In this document: positions 28,392-35,569 of the stretch, piece after piece | How the letters are laid out: every line of letters starts with the position of its first letter | How positions within the stretch are numbered: position 1 is the first letter of the stretch | Assembly: GCA_964526695.1 (NCBI GenBank) | Contig: CAZGJA010000003.1 | Coordinates: 1 to 64,000, forward strand | Reading direction: 5' to 3' | Source: JABWBH01 sp964526695 | GTDB taxonomy: Bacteria > Planctomycetota > Phycisphaerae > UBA1845 | Length of the DNA: 64,000 nucleotides | Notes under the pieces: model-generated | Seen by the model: the letters and a program-made list of their open reading frames with translations, nothing else | Database searches by the model: none | What the model was told of the DNA's origin: nothing | Translations under genes and position numbers: made by a program

Positions 28392-29877
28392 CTTGAATCT
28401 CCCGAGCGTCAAGCCGCGAGGGCTTCATCGGCCCATGAGAGGCTCTTGCTGTTGAAGAAACGCCCGCGGTCCTTCGACGGGAACCTCGCCCGCGGCCAAT
28501 TCCGCGGCCGCGCCCATCGTCTCACGCGAAACGAACGCGGCAGAATCGCCACGGGGCCCGGCGCCCCACGAGGGCGAGTCATCCCAAGCCCAACGGTTCC
28601 TGGCAAAAACCCCAAGTCGTGATTCCCGCACCGGCGGGAATCGATCTCCGTCATTTCCGCGACGGCGGGAATCCAGCAGCAAGTCCGCGCAGCTTGACTC
28701 CGTGCCCGCGCGGGGGCAAGCCCCGAGTGCCTGTCCCGAGCCGAGCTGCGCGCCGCCAGGCGTTGTCCGGATGTCCGTGCAATCCGCGTGCCGCAGGGGG
28801 GCCAGGCTGAGCGATTCGGCGGCACACCTTGAGGGGCAGGCATCGACGCCGCGGCCAGCTTTGGGGCATCGGCCTTCAGCCAATCGCGCGCGGGATGCGT
28901 GCCGGCCGCGCTGCGCGTGGCATGATGCCGACGATTCCGCGAGGAAGGTATCCGGTCGATTTAGAGGCTTTGCCCCTCGAACGCGGCAGGAGTCCGCCGC
29001 GATTGCAGAGGTTCTCGTGCGATGGTCCGCGGACGGAACCCCTCCGCTGCAGCGCAGTCGGAACGTGCGCGCGGGCCTGCGGCGCGGTCCGCCGCGAGGG
29101 GGCAAGGACTCGCGATCGGCGTGAACGAGTGGCGAGCCGAGCGGGTCGAACTTGGGTCGCGCCATCGGGGCGGACCGGGGGAGCGCCATCGGGGTGGACC
29201 CGGGACGCGCTGCCGGGGTGGATCGGGGGGCGCGAATGGGAGGCGAGGCGGCGGGGAGGGGGCTGCGAATGGCTTTGTTTGGTTAGAAAAAAGATGGTTA
29301 AGGGCGCGCATTTGGCGGGCGCAATGTGTGTTTTTCCCGGGGTTTTTGGGGTGTCGGGATGCCGGTGGGCGCGCAATTCCTGGCATTTCGGCGCAACTGA
29401 GGCGGGGTCGGGATTGGGCGTGGTCTGGGCTGGATGTGCCGTTTGCTTCATGGCTTTTCATCCCGGCTCAACGACGCGCGCGGCGGCGACCTGGGCGCGC
29501 GGAATCAGCCCGGTCGTGGGGAGAACTTGACGGGCGCGCGCGGCGGGAGGTCGGTGCGCAGCGAGCGGAGCGGATGAAGCCGGATGGCGGGTGCGGCCAG
29601 CAGTAATTGGACGCATCCCGTTTTTCATGCCCATCCCCTTTTCATCCAGTCATTAGGAACCGCATAGCTCTGCGAGAGCTGGGGCAATGGGCCAGCTACT
29701 GGAAAGAGCGTCGACCCGCGTAGTGCCTGAATTCGCTGCAAGACCCGCCCGGATCGCCCCAGTAACCGTGCCTTGACGATGGGTCCGAATAGATATAACA
29801 TCTGCACCGATTTCTTGCAGATCTGACTACTGGACGCGCGAGGACAACGGTGTTTCCGCAATAGATCAGGAGGTAAC
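28392..29877. other. 1.5 kb region without a recognisable gene
   Basis: Many open frames exist on both strands, but all are rich in Arg/Pro and none shows a family pattern or good ribosome-binding site. 28619-28680 carries two ATTCCCGC...GCGGGAAT palindromes. 29159-29230 holds three 24-base tandem units starting GCGC(C/T)(A/G)(T/C)CGGGG. From about 29600 the base composition becomes clearly less GC-rich, leading into the next gene pair. No tRNA or rRNA was seen. Confidence 0.6.
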
Positions 29878-30567
29878 ATGCAATCGGAACAAGGTAAGTT
29901 AGGGCACCATCGCTACGCAGGGCGAATTATATTGGCTGCGAGCACGCTTGGTGTAGTCTTCATCGGAGGATTGGCGCTAGGTGTCGCTGAGGAGAACAAG
30001 CTTCCTGACCTAGCCTGCAAATCGCTGACGGTCCGCGATCAGGACGGCAAGCCGCGCGTGGCGCTGCTCGAGTCAGGCGACATCCAAGTCGCCGGAGCGA
30101 GCATCGTGGTGCCCGTCGGGACAATCCTCCCATGGCATCAGGCACTCACGAAAGGCACACCGCTTCCACTCGGCTGGGTGAGGTGTGATGGCCCGGTGAA
30201 AAAAGGTGATGAAGGCTGGATTCCTGACAGTACGATTGACCTTAGTCGGATACCCAATCTGAACGGCGCACGTCGATTTCTGCGGGGTGGAAAGGAATCC
30301 GGCATTGACGAGGAGTGGTCTACCGCCCTTCCGAAAAAGAAGCCATTGTCGGTTTCTATCGCCCACGGTGGCGTCCACGGACATTCCATTCCAGGAACCG
30401 ATCAAGGCAAACCGAAGGACAATGGGTTTCAAAATGGTGGCGATCATCGGACGTTCACAATCAACATCGGCGGGGGTGAGCACGACCATACCGCATCGAT
30501 AAGCGGTGGAGATGACGAAACGCGCCCATTGAACATGTCAGTTATCTGGATCATCCGCGTGAAATAG
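29878..30567 (+). CDS. membrane-anchored tail-collar-like protein
   Basis: 229 residues, with AGGAGG 4 bases before the ATG. An N-terminal helix (IILAASTLGVVFIGGLALGV) is followed by a short beta segment (LTVRDQDGKPRVALLESGDI) and a phage tail-collar-type domain: GWVRCDGPVKKGDEGWIPD, LSRIPNLNGARRFLRGGKES, and the terminal ETRPLNMSVIWIIRVK, which is the classic ending of the fold. No phage structural genes are near, so it is probably an exported host protein that borrowed the fold. Base composition is clearly lower in GC than in neighbours, suggesting transfer. Confidence 0.72.
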   Translation: MQSEQGKLGHHRYAGRIILAASTLGVVFIGGLALGVAEENKLPDLACKSLTVRDQDGKPRVALLESGDIQVAGASIVVPVGTILPWHQALTKGTPLPLGWVRCDGPVKKGDEGWIPDSTIDLSRIPNLNGARRFLRGGKESGIDEEWSTALPKKKPLSVSIAHGGVHGHSIPGTDQGKPKDNGFQNGGDHRTFTINIGGGEHDHTASISGGDDETRPLNMSVIWIIRVK

Positions 30568-30627
30568 TTCCAGATGTTCAACGACGCGGTTGCTCCATGG
30601 GCAGAAGCGATTGGAGGGCGGATTTGT

Positions 30628-31683
30628 ATGCTTCGGTATTGCGCGGTTCTAATGGTATTCGTGTTGCGCTCTGGGTGTGAAGTGGAGGGGCTGAAGGAAG
30701 CTCGCGAAAGCGTCGACCGGTTTCGAGAGCAAATCCACGACACTACTGGCGATGGCGGCGATTTGGATCGTCGACTTGAGCAGTTTTCAAACGGTCTCAA
30801 AGATGTTATCAGCGAGGCTGAAGCAGCCGGTGGCCGAGTTGCGGAAAATACCATCCGCGAGTTGACGACCAAGGTTTTTGGAAATGCAGAATCGCTCGTT
30901 CGGATATTCCAAGGGTCCGCACTCTCCATCACGAGTGATGTCGAGAAAAAACTGATCGACGTTCTCGATAAGGGGGACGGCAATTTTGCGTCCCTCTTGG
31001 CCCCAACCGTGTTATACCGAGGGGGGGCGCGCGATCCGCTTCGCATCGATGGAAATGAGTGGGAGTGGCGACCCAAAGGCGAGCAGCAGCTCAAGGTCAT
31101 CATCCCGAACGCCGGTGAGTTGACCGCATACGTTGGGGGCGTCAGCCTGCAGACGGTAAAGGCCGAAGCGAGCCGCATCACCTTTCAATGTACCATGTCA
31201 GACAAGTTTGTGCAGTTGTTTCACGACACTGAGAACTCGAAAACGGGGTTCATACTAGAGAAAGACAATGAAGTGTTGTACAGTGGAAACCTATTGCTGG
31301 TGGCTCGGTTTCCCGTCGCCTACCGCTTGAAAGTGTCAGAGGCACGCAAGTACATACACGATTGCGTGGGCATGCCAGGAACCATTGACTGGGAAAAAGG
31401 CCGATCCCCAACCCCAGTCTTGCACGCTCAACGCTGTGGAGAACTCTATCGACTTGCCGACCAGCGCCTCATGGCGGGAGTGTCTACGTTTGACGTACCG
31501 AAGGGCGAACCGTGGGAAATGGATATTACGTTTCCCGACGGGAAGGCGGAGCGCCTTTCCCAGAATCGAATGGAAGCGAGTTCAGAGTCGGGTAGCAGCG
31601 TTAGGGTGTCTGGCCCAAGACGGGCTGAGCGCGAGGAATGGGACCGGTACGACGTGGATGTGAGAATTAGGCTTACAAGATAG
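30628..31683 (+). CDS. hypothetical lipoprotein in a low-GC pair
   Basis: 351 residues from ATG 30628, which has GGAGGG 9 bases upstream; ATG 30574 is less likely. The leader MLRYCAVLMVFVLRSGCEVE resembles a lipoprotein signal with lipobox LRSGC. Residues about 20-130 are helical and charged (ESVDRFREQIHDTTGD; DLDRRLEQFSNGLKDVISEA). The rest looks mostly beta. The family is not recognised. It follows the collar-like gene closely, shares its lower GC, and probably belongs to the same transferred unit. Confidence 0.6.
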   Translation: MLRYCAVLMVFVLRSGCEVEGLKEARESVDRFREQIHDTTGDGGDLDRRLEQFSNGLKDVISEAEAAGGRVAENTIRELTTKVFGNAESLVRIFQGSALSITSDVEKKLIDVLDKGDGNFASLLAPTVLYRGGARDPLRIDGNEWEWRPKGEQQLKVIIPNAGELTAYVGGVSLQTVKAEASRITFQCTMSDKFVQLFHDTENSKTGFILEKDNEVLYSGNLLLVARFPVAYRLKVSEARKYIHDCVGMPGTIDWEKGRSPTPVLHAQRCGELYRLADQRLMAGVSTFDVPKGEPWEMDITFPDGKAERLSQNRMEASSESGSSVRVSGPRRAEREEWDRYDVDVRIRLTR

Positions 31684-32032
31684 CCGTGTATTCATCGAAT
31701 AGCCGGGTAACCTGCTTCACCGGCGCGTAGGTCGCGAGGAAGAAAAAGGCGATGAGTGCAGTTTCATGCCTCTTTACTGGGCCTACCTCTGGGGCGGAGC
31801 GTGGATTGCAGCCCTTGGCGCGTGGCGGCTTGTTGCTCCCGCGTGGTGGCGCCAAATGGGCGGCCTCGATGGACGCAGCGGCGCGAGGCTTCCTTCTCGG
31901 CGGGCGATTGCGCATCGTTGAACCGCCGCAGCCACTGGCGCGGACTATCGACCGGCGAAATTGAAAGCACCGACCCCTACGGATTCACCCGGTTCTTCAT
32001 CCAAGGATCAATAATTGGATTCATCCCCCCCT
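31684..32032. other. gap without a recognisable gene
   Basis: 349 bases between the convergent low-GC lipoprotein gene and the DUF433 gene. A minus-strand frame ends ALIAFFFLATYAPVKQVTRL and could be the tail of a lost gene, but no start or family can be given. The PIN-like DUF5615 gene that usually follows DUF433 is not here. Confidence 0.5.
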
Positions 32033-32239
32033 TCATCCCTCCGAGGCGTACAAGACGGCCTGCTCTACATCCTCGGGGGCAAGTTGAGGATACGCCTGCA
32101 CGATCGAATCCCGCGATCCGCCGCCGGGGACAAGCTCGAGGATGAACTCGACGCTGAGGCGAGTCCCCCGAACGCACGGCTTTCCACCGAGGATGTCCGG
32201 GTTACAGACGATCCGATCAAACTGCCGGACCTCCGTCAT
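32033..32239 (-). CDS. DUF433 antitoxin-like protein
   Basis: 68 residues from ATG 32239. RIVCNPDILGGKPCVRGTRL and SVEFILELVPGG are the DUF433 signature, a small winged-helix-like family usually paired with a DUF5615 PIN-like toxin gene immediately downstream. No such partner is visible, so it is an orphan antitoxin or the remainder of a module. It is the outermost member of the stacked toxin-antitoxin genes behind the acyl-CoA dehydrogenase. Confidence 0.82.
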   Translation of the reverse strand: MTEVRQFDRIVCNPDILGGKPCVRGTRLSVEFILELVPGGGSRDSIVQAYPQLAPEDVEQAVLYASEG

Positions 32240-32345
32240 AACAGACACCTTCTTTCGGGGAAACCGTTGTGCAAACTTCCAGCGCGCCACGTAGCAACCT
32301 GACTCACGTCAATGGGATGATACCCTCGGCTTCGGGCTGGCCTCG

Positions 32346-32380
32346 GAACGCCCCACGCCCCGTGATTTCACGACCCGCGA
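32346..32380 (-). pseudogene. third, most decayed copy of the acyl-CoA dehydrogenase 3' end
   Basis: About 35 bases (GAACGCCCCACGCCCCGTGA onward) match the 33080 copy and the true gene end. Read on the minus strand they give GREITGRGAF against GREITGHGAF of the intact gene; the stop codon is lost. It lies 9 bases from the end of the antitoxin-like gene of the PIN pair. Confidence 0.7.
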
Positions 32381-32389
32381 ACCGACGCA

Positions 32390-32608
32390 CTATCCATTCC
32401 CCTTCGCGGCGCGTCGTTCTTCGATGGATCGGATGATGTCGTCGACCGTCAATCCGTCCAGCCACTTGTGTCGCTCCGCGGTGTAGTCGCCCCTGCCGGG
32501 GTCGAACATCCGCAAGAACCGGATCAAGCCGGCCGGACCGAGACGCTCACTCAATGCCTCCAGACCCGCTCGGCGAACCTCGGGATCGGACAAAACCTGG
32601 TGAGTCAT
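32390..32608 (-). CDS. antitoxin-like partner of the PIN protein
   Basis: 72 residues from ATG 32608, which overlaps the PIN stop (ATGA). MTHQVLSDPEVRRAGLEALS and FDPGRGDYTAERHKWLDGLT give no family I can name with certainty, but the small size, charge and tight coupling to a PIN gene support an antitoxin role. The order is toxin first, antitoxin second. A longer frame from 32632 would only add residues from within the PIN gene. Confidence 0.6.
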   Translation of the reverse strand: MTHQVLSDPEVRRAGLEALSERLGPAGLIRFLRMFDPGRGDYTAERHKWLDGLTVDDIIRSIEERRAAKGNG

Positions 32609-33051
32609 TTGGCTATCGCCTCCGCCAACCATGTCACGGGATTCTCAACTCGCACCTCAAGTTCTTGATTCAATCGCTTAGCCAGCCTTAAAAGACCGTC
32701 ATCCGTCGTCAGGCAAGCGACACACCCTGCGCTTTCGGAAAATGCCACGTGCAGGGCGTCCATGGCGCCGAATCCGAGTGCAATCAAATCACCTGCTCGT
32801 TTGACGATCGCACCCGACAGCGCGACATTTTCATCGGCCCAACGAAGCAGCGCCCGCACCTTGTTTCGTGACTCCTCATCCGGATTCGCGTTGATTTCAC
32901 GCAGCACGGCGTCGCTGGCAATCCAAAGGCACTTCCCCTTTTGGATGAGCCGAAAGATCGACTCGACTGCGTCGCTTTCAAGCCGAATTCTCTCCTGCGA
33001 CTGGTCGTCGAATGGTCGATTCAAGCAGCAGACGTCCAGGTAAACCCGCAT
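32605..33051 (-). CDS. PIN-domain toxin
   Basis: 148 residues. MRVYLDVCCLNRPFDDQSQE has the first acidic residue of the PIN site (Asp6), GFGAMDALHVAFSES the central Asp, and CLTTDDGLLRLAKR the last acidic pair. Many small PIN proteins of this form cut RNA (VapC-like). The ATG lies 28 bases behind the stop codon of a displaced copy of the dehydrogenase 3' end (33080), with GAGG 9 bases upstream. It is coupled to the antitoxin-like gene at 32390-32608. Confidence 0.82.
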   Translation of the reverse strand: MRVYLDVCCLNRPFDDQSQERIRLESDAVESIFRLIQKGKCLWIASDAVLREINANPDEESRNKVRALLRWADENVALSGAIVKRAGDLIALGFGAMDALHVAFSESAGCVACLTTDDGLLRLAKRLNQELEVRVENPVTWLAEAIAK

Positions 33052-33079
33052 GCATTATATCCTCATGGCGACCGGAATC

Positions 33080-33196
33080 CTAAAACGCCCCATGCCCCGT
33101 GATTTCGCGGCCCACGATGAGCTGGTGGATCGACTCGGTTCCTTCGTACGTGTTGACGCACTCCAGGTTTAGCGCGTGGCGGATCGCGCAGCATCC
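33080..33196 (-). pseudogene. second copy of the acyl-CoA dehydrogenase 3' end
   Basis: Aligned with the true end at 33779, about 15 of 105 bases differ. The encoded tail LNLECVNTYEGTESIHQLIV then GREITGHGAF differs from the intact gene at only two or three residues, and it ends in its own stop (TAG instead of TGA). Homology extends back to IRH.LNLE and then stops about 30 bases from the BrnA stop. It has no start or catalytic core. Confidence 0.92.
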
Positions 33197-33225
33197 AACT
33201 GGATTCGGAGAAGGAGCTTGGATGC

Positions 33226-33477
33226 TCACGAGGCCGATTCCAATCGTTCCTTCAGCCATCGTTGCACAAGCCGCTGCGGTGTTGTGCGCCGTCTCTTGGC
33301 CTCCTTGACTACCCGCCGCCACACCGCACTGCCAAGTTCGATCACGCCGTTCTCCGGGCGCACGAAAACCGTCGACGTATCCTCCTCCAGTTCGTCGAGG
33401 AGATCGGTTACATCGTGCGTATCCCAAAATGCCGCCTCTTCCGCTTCCGACTTGAATCTCGGAATTTTGGTTTTCAT
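33226..33477 (-). CDS. brnA: BrnA/CopG-type antitoxin
   Basis: 83 residues. KTKIPRFKSEAEEAAFWDTH and DVTDLLDELEEDTS are the N-terminal signature of the CopG/BrnA antitoxin family. The C-terminal half (AVWRRVVKEAKRRRTTPQRL) is basic and should form the ribbon-helix-helix part. The ATG overlaps the BrnT stop by 4 bases (ATGA). It would neutralise BrnT and repress the operon. Confidence 0.85.
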   Translation of the reverse strand: MKTKIPRFKSEAEEAAFWDTHDVTDLLDELEEDTSTVFVRPENGVIELGSAVWRRVVKEAKRRRTTPQRLVQRWLKERLESAS

Positions 33478-33752
33478 CGCTGCGGTCTCCGCCTTCGGTA
33501 ATAGCGTCGTTCCCTATCGCTCATGTCCCTTGCCGTGATACACCGCGCCAAACCGTGTTGCTTGAATCGAAGTGCAACGAGGAGATACCGCCCGGCGTGG
33601 GTTTGTCCAAGCGCAACATGCGTTCCCTGCCGTGATCGCACGAGCATCGGGCGCGCAAAGCAGACTTCCTCCACCTCCTCGGGCGAAACGCCGTGCCGGG
33701 CGATGTGCTCTTCATTGTCTTCATCCCATTCAAGACGTCCTATTCTACGCAC
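33474..33752 (-). CDS. brnT: BrnT-family ribonuclease toxin
   Basis: 92 residues from GTG 33752, chosen because GGAGGG stands 4-9 bases upstream and the longer frame only adds antisense residues from the dehydrogenase gene. RLEWDEDNEEHIARHGVSPE and EVEEVCFARPMLVRSRQGTH match the BrnT/RelE-like fold (WDExKxxxNxxKHGVSFEEA pattern), and RCITARDMSDRERRYYRRR is the usual ending. The start lies 26 bases behind the stop codon of the intact dehydrogenase gene, so it may be read through from that gene. Confidence 0.85.
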   Translation of the reverse strand: MRRIGRLEWDEDNEEHIARHGVSPEEVEEVCFARPMLVRSRQGTHVALGQTHAGRYLLVALRFKQHGLARCITARDMSDRERRYYRRRRPQR

Positions 33753-33778
33753 ATTTCCCTCCGCCTGTCTGGTCTGCC

Positions 33779-34984
33779 TCAAAACGCCCCATGCCCAGTA
33801 ATCTCGCGGCCCACGATGAGCTGGTGGATGGACTCGGTGCCTTCGTAGGTGATGACGCTTTCGAGGTTGAGCATGTGGCGGATGGGGCTGCACTCGATGC
33901 TGATGCCGCCGGCGCCGAGGAGGTCGCGGGCGTCGCGGGCGATGTCGAGGCCCATGCGGACGCAGTGCCACTTGGCCAGCGAGACCTGCGAATGGTGCAT
34001 CTTGCCGGCGTCCTTGAGCCGGCCGAGTTGGAGGCAGAGGAACTGCGCGGCGGTGATCTGGCGGGCCATGTCGGCGAGGCGCACCTGGATGAGCTGCTTG
34101 CGGTCGAGGGTTGTGCCGAAGAGGACGCGCTGTCGGGCGAACTCCAGCGCCTCGCGATAGCAGGCCATCGCCGCGCCGATTCCGCCCCAGGCGATGCCGT
34201 AGCGCGCCTGCGTGAGGCAGCCCAGGGGCGCGCCGAGGCCTTCGGCTTTCGGGAGGCGGTTGGCTTCGGGCACTTTGACGTTGTCGAGGAAAAGCTCGCT
34301 GGTGATGGACGCGCGGAGGGAGAACTTGTGCGGGATGTCGCGCGTGGTGTAGCCGGGCATGCCCTTTTCGACGATGAAGCCGCGGATTACGTCACCCGGT
34401 CCCTTGCGGTCGCGGCTCGGTTCGGAATCCCCCGGATCCGTGGCGGCCCAGACGATGGCGAGGTCGGCGATGCCGCCGTTGGTGATCCACATCTTGGCGC
34501 CGTCGAGGATCCAGTCGCCGCCCTTCTTCACCGCGCGCGTCTTCATCGCGCCGGGGTCGCTGCCGCCGTCCGGCTCGGTGAGTCCGAAGCAGCCGATCTT
34601 GCGGCCCTTGGCCATGTCGGGCAGCCAGCGCTGCTTCTGCTCCGGCGAGCCGTAGGCGTGGATGGGGTACATGCACAGCCCCGACTGGACGGAGGCGAAG
34701 CTGCGCACGCCGCTGTCGCCGCGCTCCAGCTCCTGCATGATCAGGCCGTAGCAGACGTTGTTGAGGCCCGCACAGCCGTAATCCTGAAAGGTGGGTCCGA
34801 ACAGGCCCATCTCGGCCATTTCGGGGACGAGTTCCATCGGGAATCGCTCCTTCTCGAAGCACTCGCCGATGATGGGCAGGACGCGGTCGTCCACCCATCG
34901 GGCGACGGTGTCGCGGACCTGGCGCTCGTCCTCGCTGAGGCAGGAATCGAACTCGTAGAAATCGGGCAGTCGGGTATCGGGCAT
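33779..34984 (-). CDS. acyl-CoA dehydrogenase, glutaryl-CoA-dehydrogenase-like
   Basis: 401 residues. FAD enzyme oxidising an acyl-CoA. GDSGVRSFASVQSGLCMYPI, FGLTEPDGGSDPGAMKTRA and KMWITNGGIADLAIVWAA follow the glutaryl-CoA dehydrogenase subgroup. The catalytic base is the Glu in TYEGTESIHQLIVGREITG. If it is a true glutaryl-CoA dehydrogenase it would act downstream of ACMSD in tryptophan breakdown; this is inference, since the genes are 17 kb apart. An in-frame repeat (EPSRDRKGPGD, 34398-34425) interrupts the region after WAATD. Its 3' end exists in three copies, with toxin-antitoxin genes between them. Confidence 0.9.
   Translation of the reverse strand: MPDTRLPDFYEFDSCLSEDERQVRDTVARWVDDRVLPIIGECFEKERFPMELVPEMAEMGLFGPTFQDYGCAGLNNVCYGLIMQELERGDSGVRSFASVQSGLCMYPIHAYGSPEQKQRWLPDMAKGRKIGCFGLTEPDGGSDPGAMKTRAVKKGGDWILDGAKMWITNGGIADLAIVWAATDPGDSEPSRDRKGPGDVIRGFIVEKGMPGYTTRDIPHKFSLRASITSELFLDNVKVPEANRLPKAEGLGAPLGCLTQARYGIAWGGIGAAMACYREALEFARQRVLFGTTLDRKQLIQVRLADMARQITAAQFLCLQLGRLKDAGKMHHSQVSLAKWHCVRMGLDIARDARDLLGAGGISIECSPIRHMLNLESVITYEGTESIHQLIVGREITGHGAF
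34398..34425 (-). repeat. in-frame repeat inside the acyl-CoA dehydrogenase
   Basis: GAGCCGCGACCGCAAGGGA on the coding strand encodes SEPSRDRKGPGD between ATDPGD and VIRGFIVEKG. It shares all but three of about 18 bases with the insert in glyS (4221-4241). Confidence 0.65.
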
Positions 34985-35199
34985 GGGTGATCCTCCACTT
35001 CTTCAGGCACGGTTCATCAGAATGTCGTACCGCGCGGCTTCATCCGGCGTCATCGAACGCGCGGTTTGGCAGCCCATGCGGTTCGGCTGGATTGTAAGGG
35101 ATGCCTCCCAAGGCTGCACGGGCGAGCTCTGAGAGGCATGTCAGGGTGAAAGGGCGTCTGCGTTTGCGTGGGTCCGTGACACATCAGGCTTGCCGGTTT

Positions 35200-35460
35200 T
35201 CGCCCCGCGAGGGGCGCAGGAATGTAGCCACGGGTGGAGGTCGCCTCGGCGACCGGAACCCGTGGTGCAAGGTCGCTCGCGAAGCCGCCCCGCGAGGGGC
35301 GGAGGAGATCCGCGTGACCGCGCAGCCGGCCCGGCGATTTCCTCGACCCCTTTCGGGGTCGCGATCCAGTGTGCATCGTGACCACGGGTTCCGCTCTGAC
35401 CTGAAGGTCATCGCTCCACCCGTGGCTACAACCCTCGGCCCCGATGGGGCCGCCCACCTT
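35200..35460. repeat. large inverted-repeat element of nested hairpins
   Basis: Perfect 16-base arms GTAGCCACGGGTGGAG (35224-35239) and CTCCACCCGTGGCTAC (35414-35429) enclose a second pair GGAACCCGTGGT (35255-35266) and ACCACGGGTTCC (35381-35392). Small palindromes lie inside and around (CGCCCCGCGAGGGGCG twice, CGACCCCTTTCGGGGTCG, CGGCCCCGATGGGGCCG). It lies in the 585-base gap between the divergent dehydrogenase and dacB; no gene was seen there. Confidence 0.85.
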
Positions 35461-35569
35461 TTCGCGCACTGCCTTGGCGTCACGATGCTTCGCGCCGCTT
35501 GAACCGGCCTCGATGCGGTTTATCATGGGTATCCGCTGCGTTTGATCCCTGCGAACAAGGAGGTGTCGA

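Noticed and set aside
28876..29451. A 191-residue minus-strand frame in the large gap
   Set aside because: Low-complexity Pro/Arg-rich translation containing a 24-base tandem repeat. No start signal or conserved motif.
31673..31915. A small membrane protein ending VTRLFDEYTAIL
   Set aside because: No ribosome-binding site; the first half is Arg/Pro-rich and it overlaps the end of the lipoprotein gene.
33474..33971. A 165-residue version of BrnT
   Set aside because: The first 73 residues are antisense translation of the dehydrogenase gene. The GTG at 33752 with GGAGGG fits the family length.
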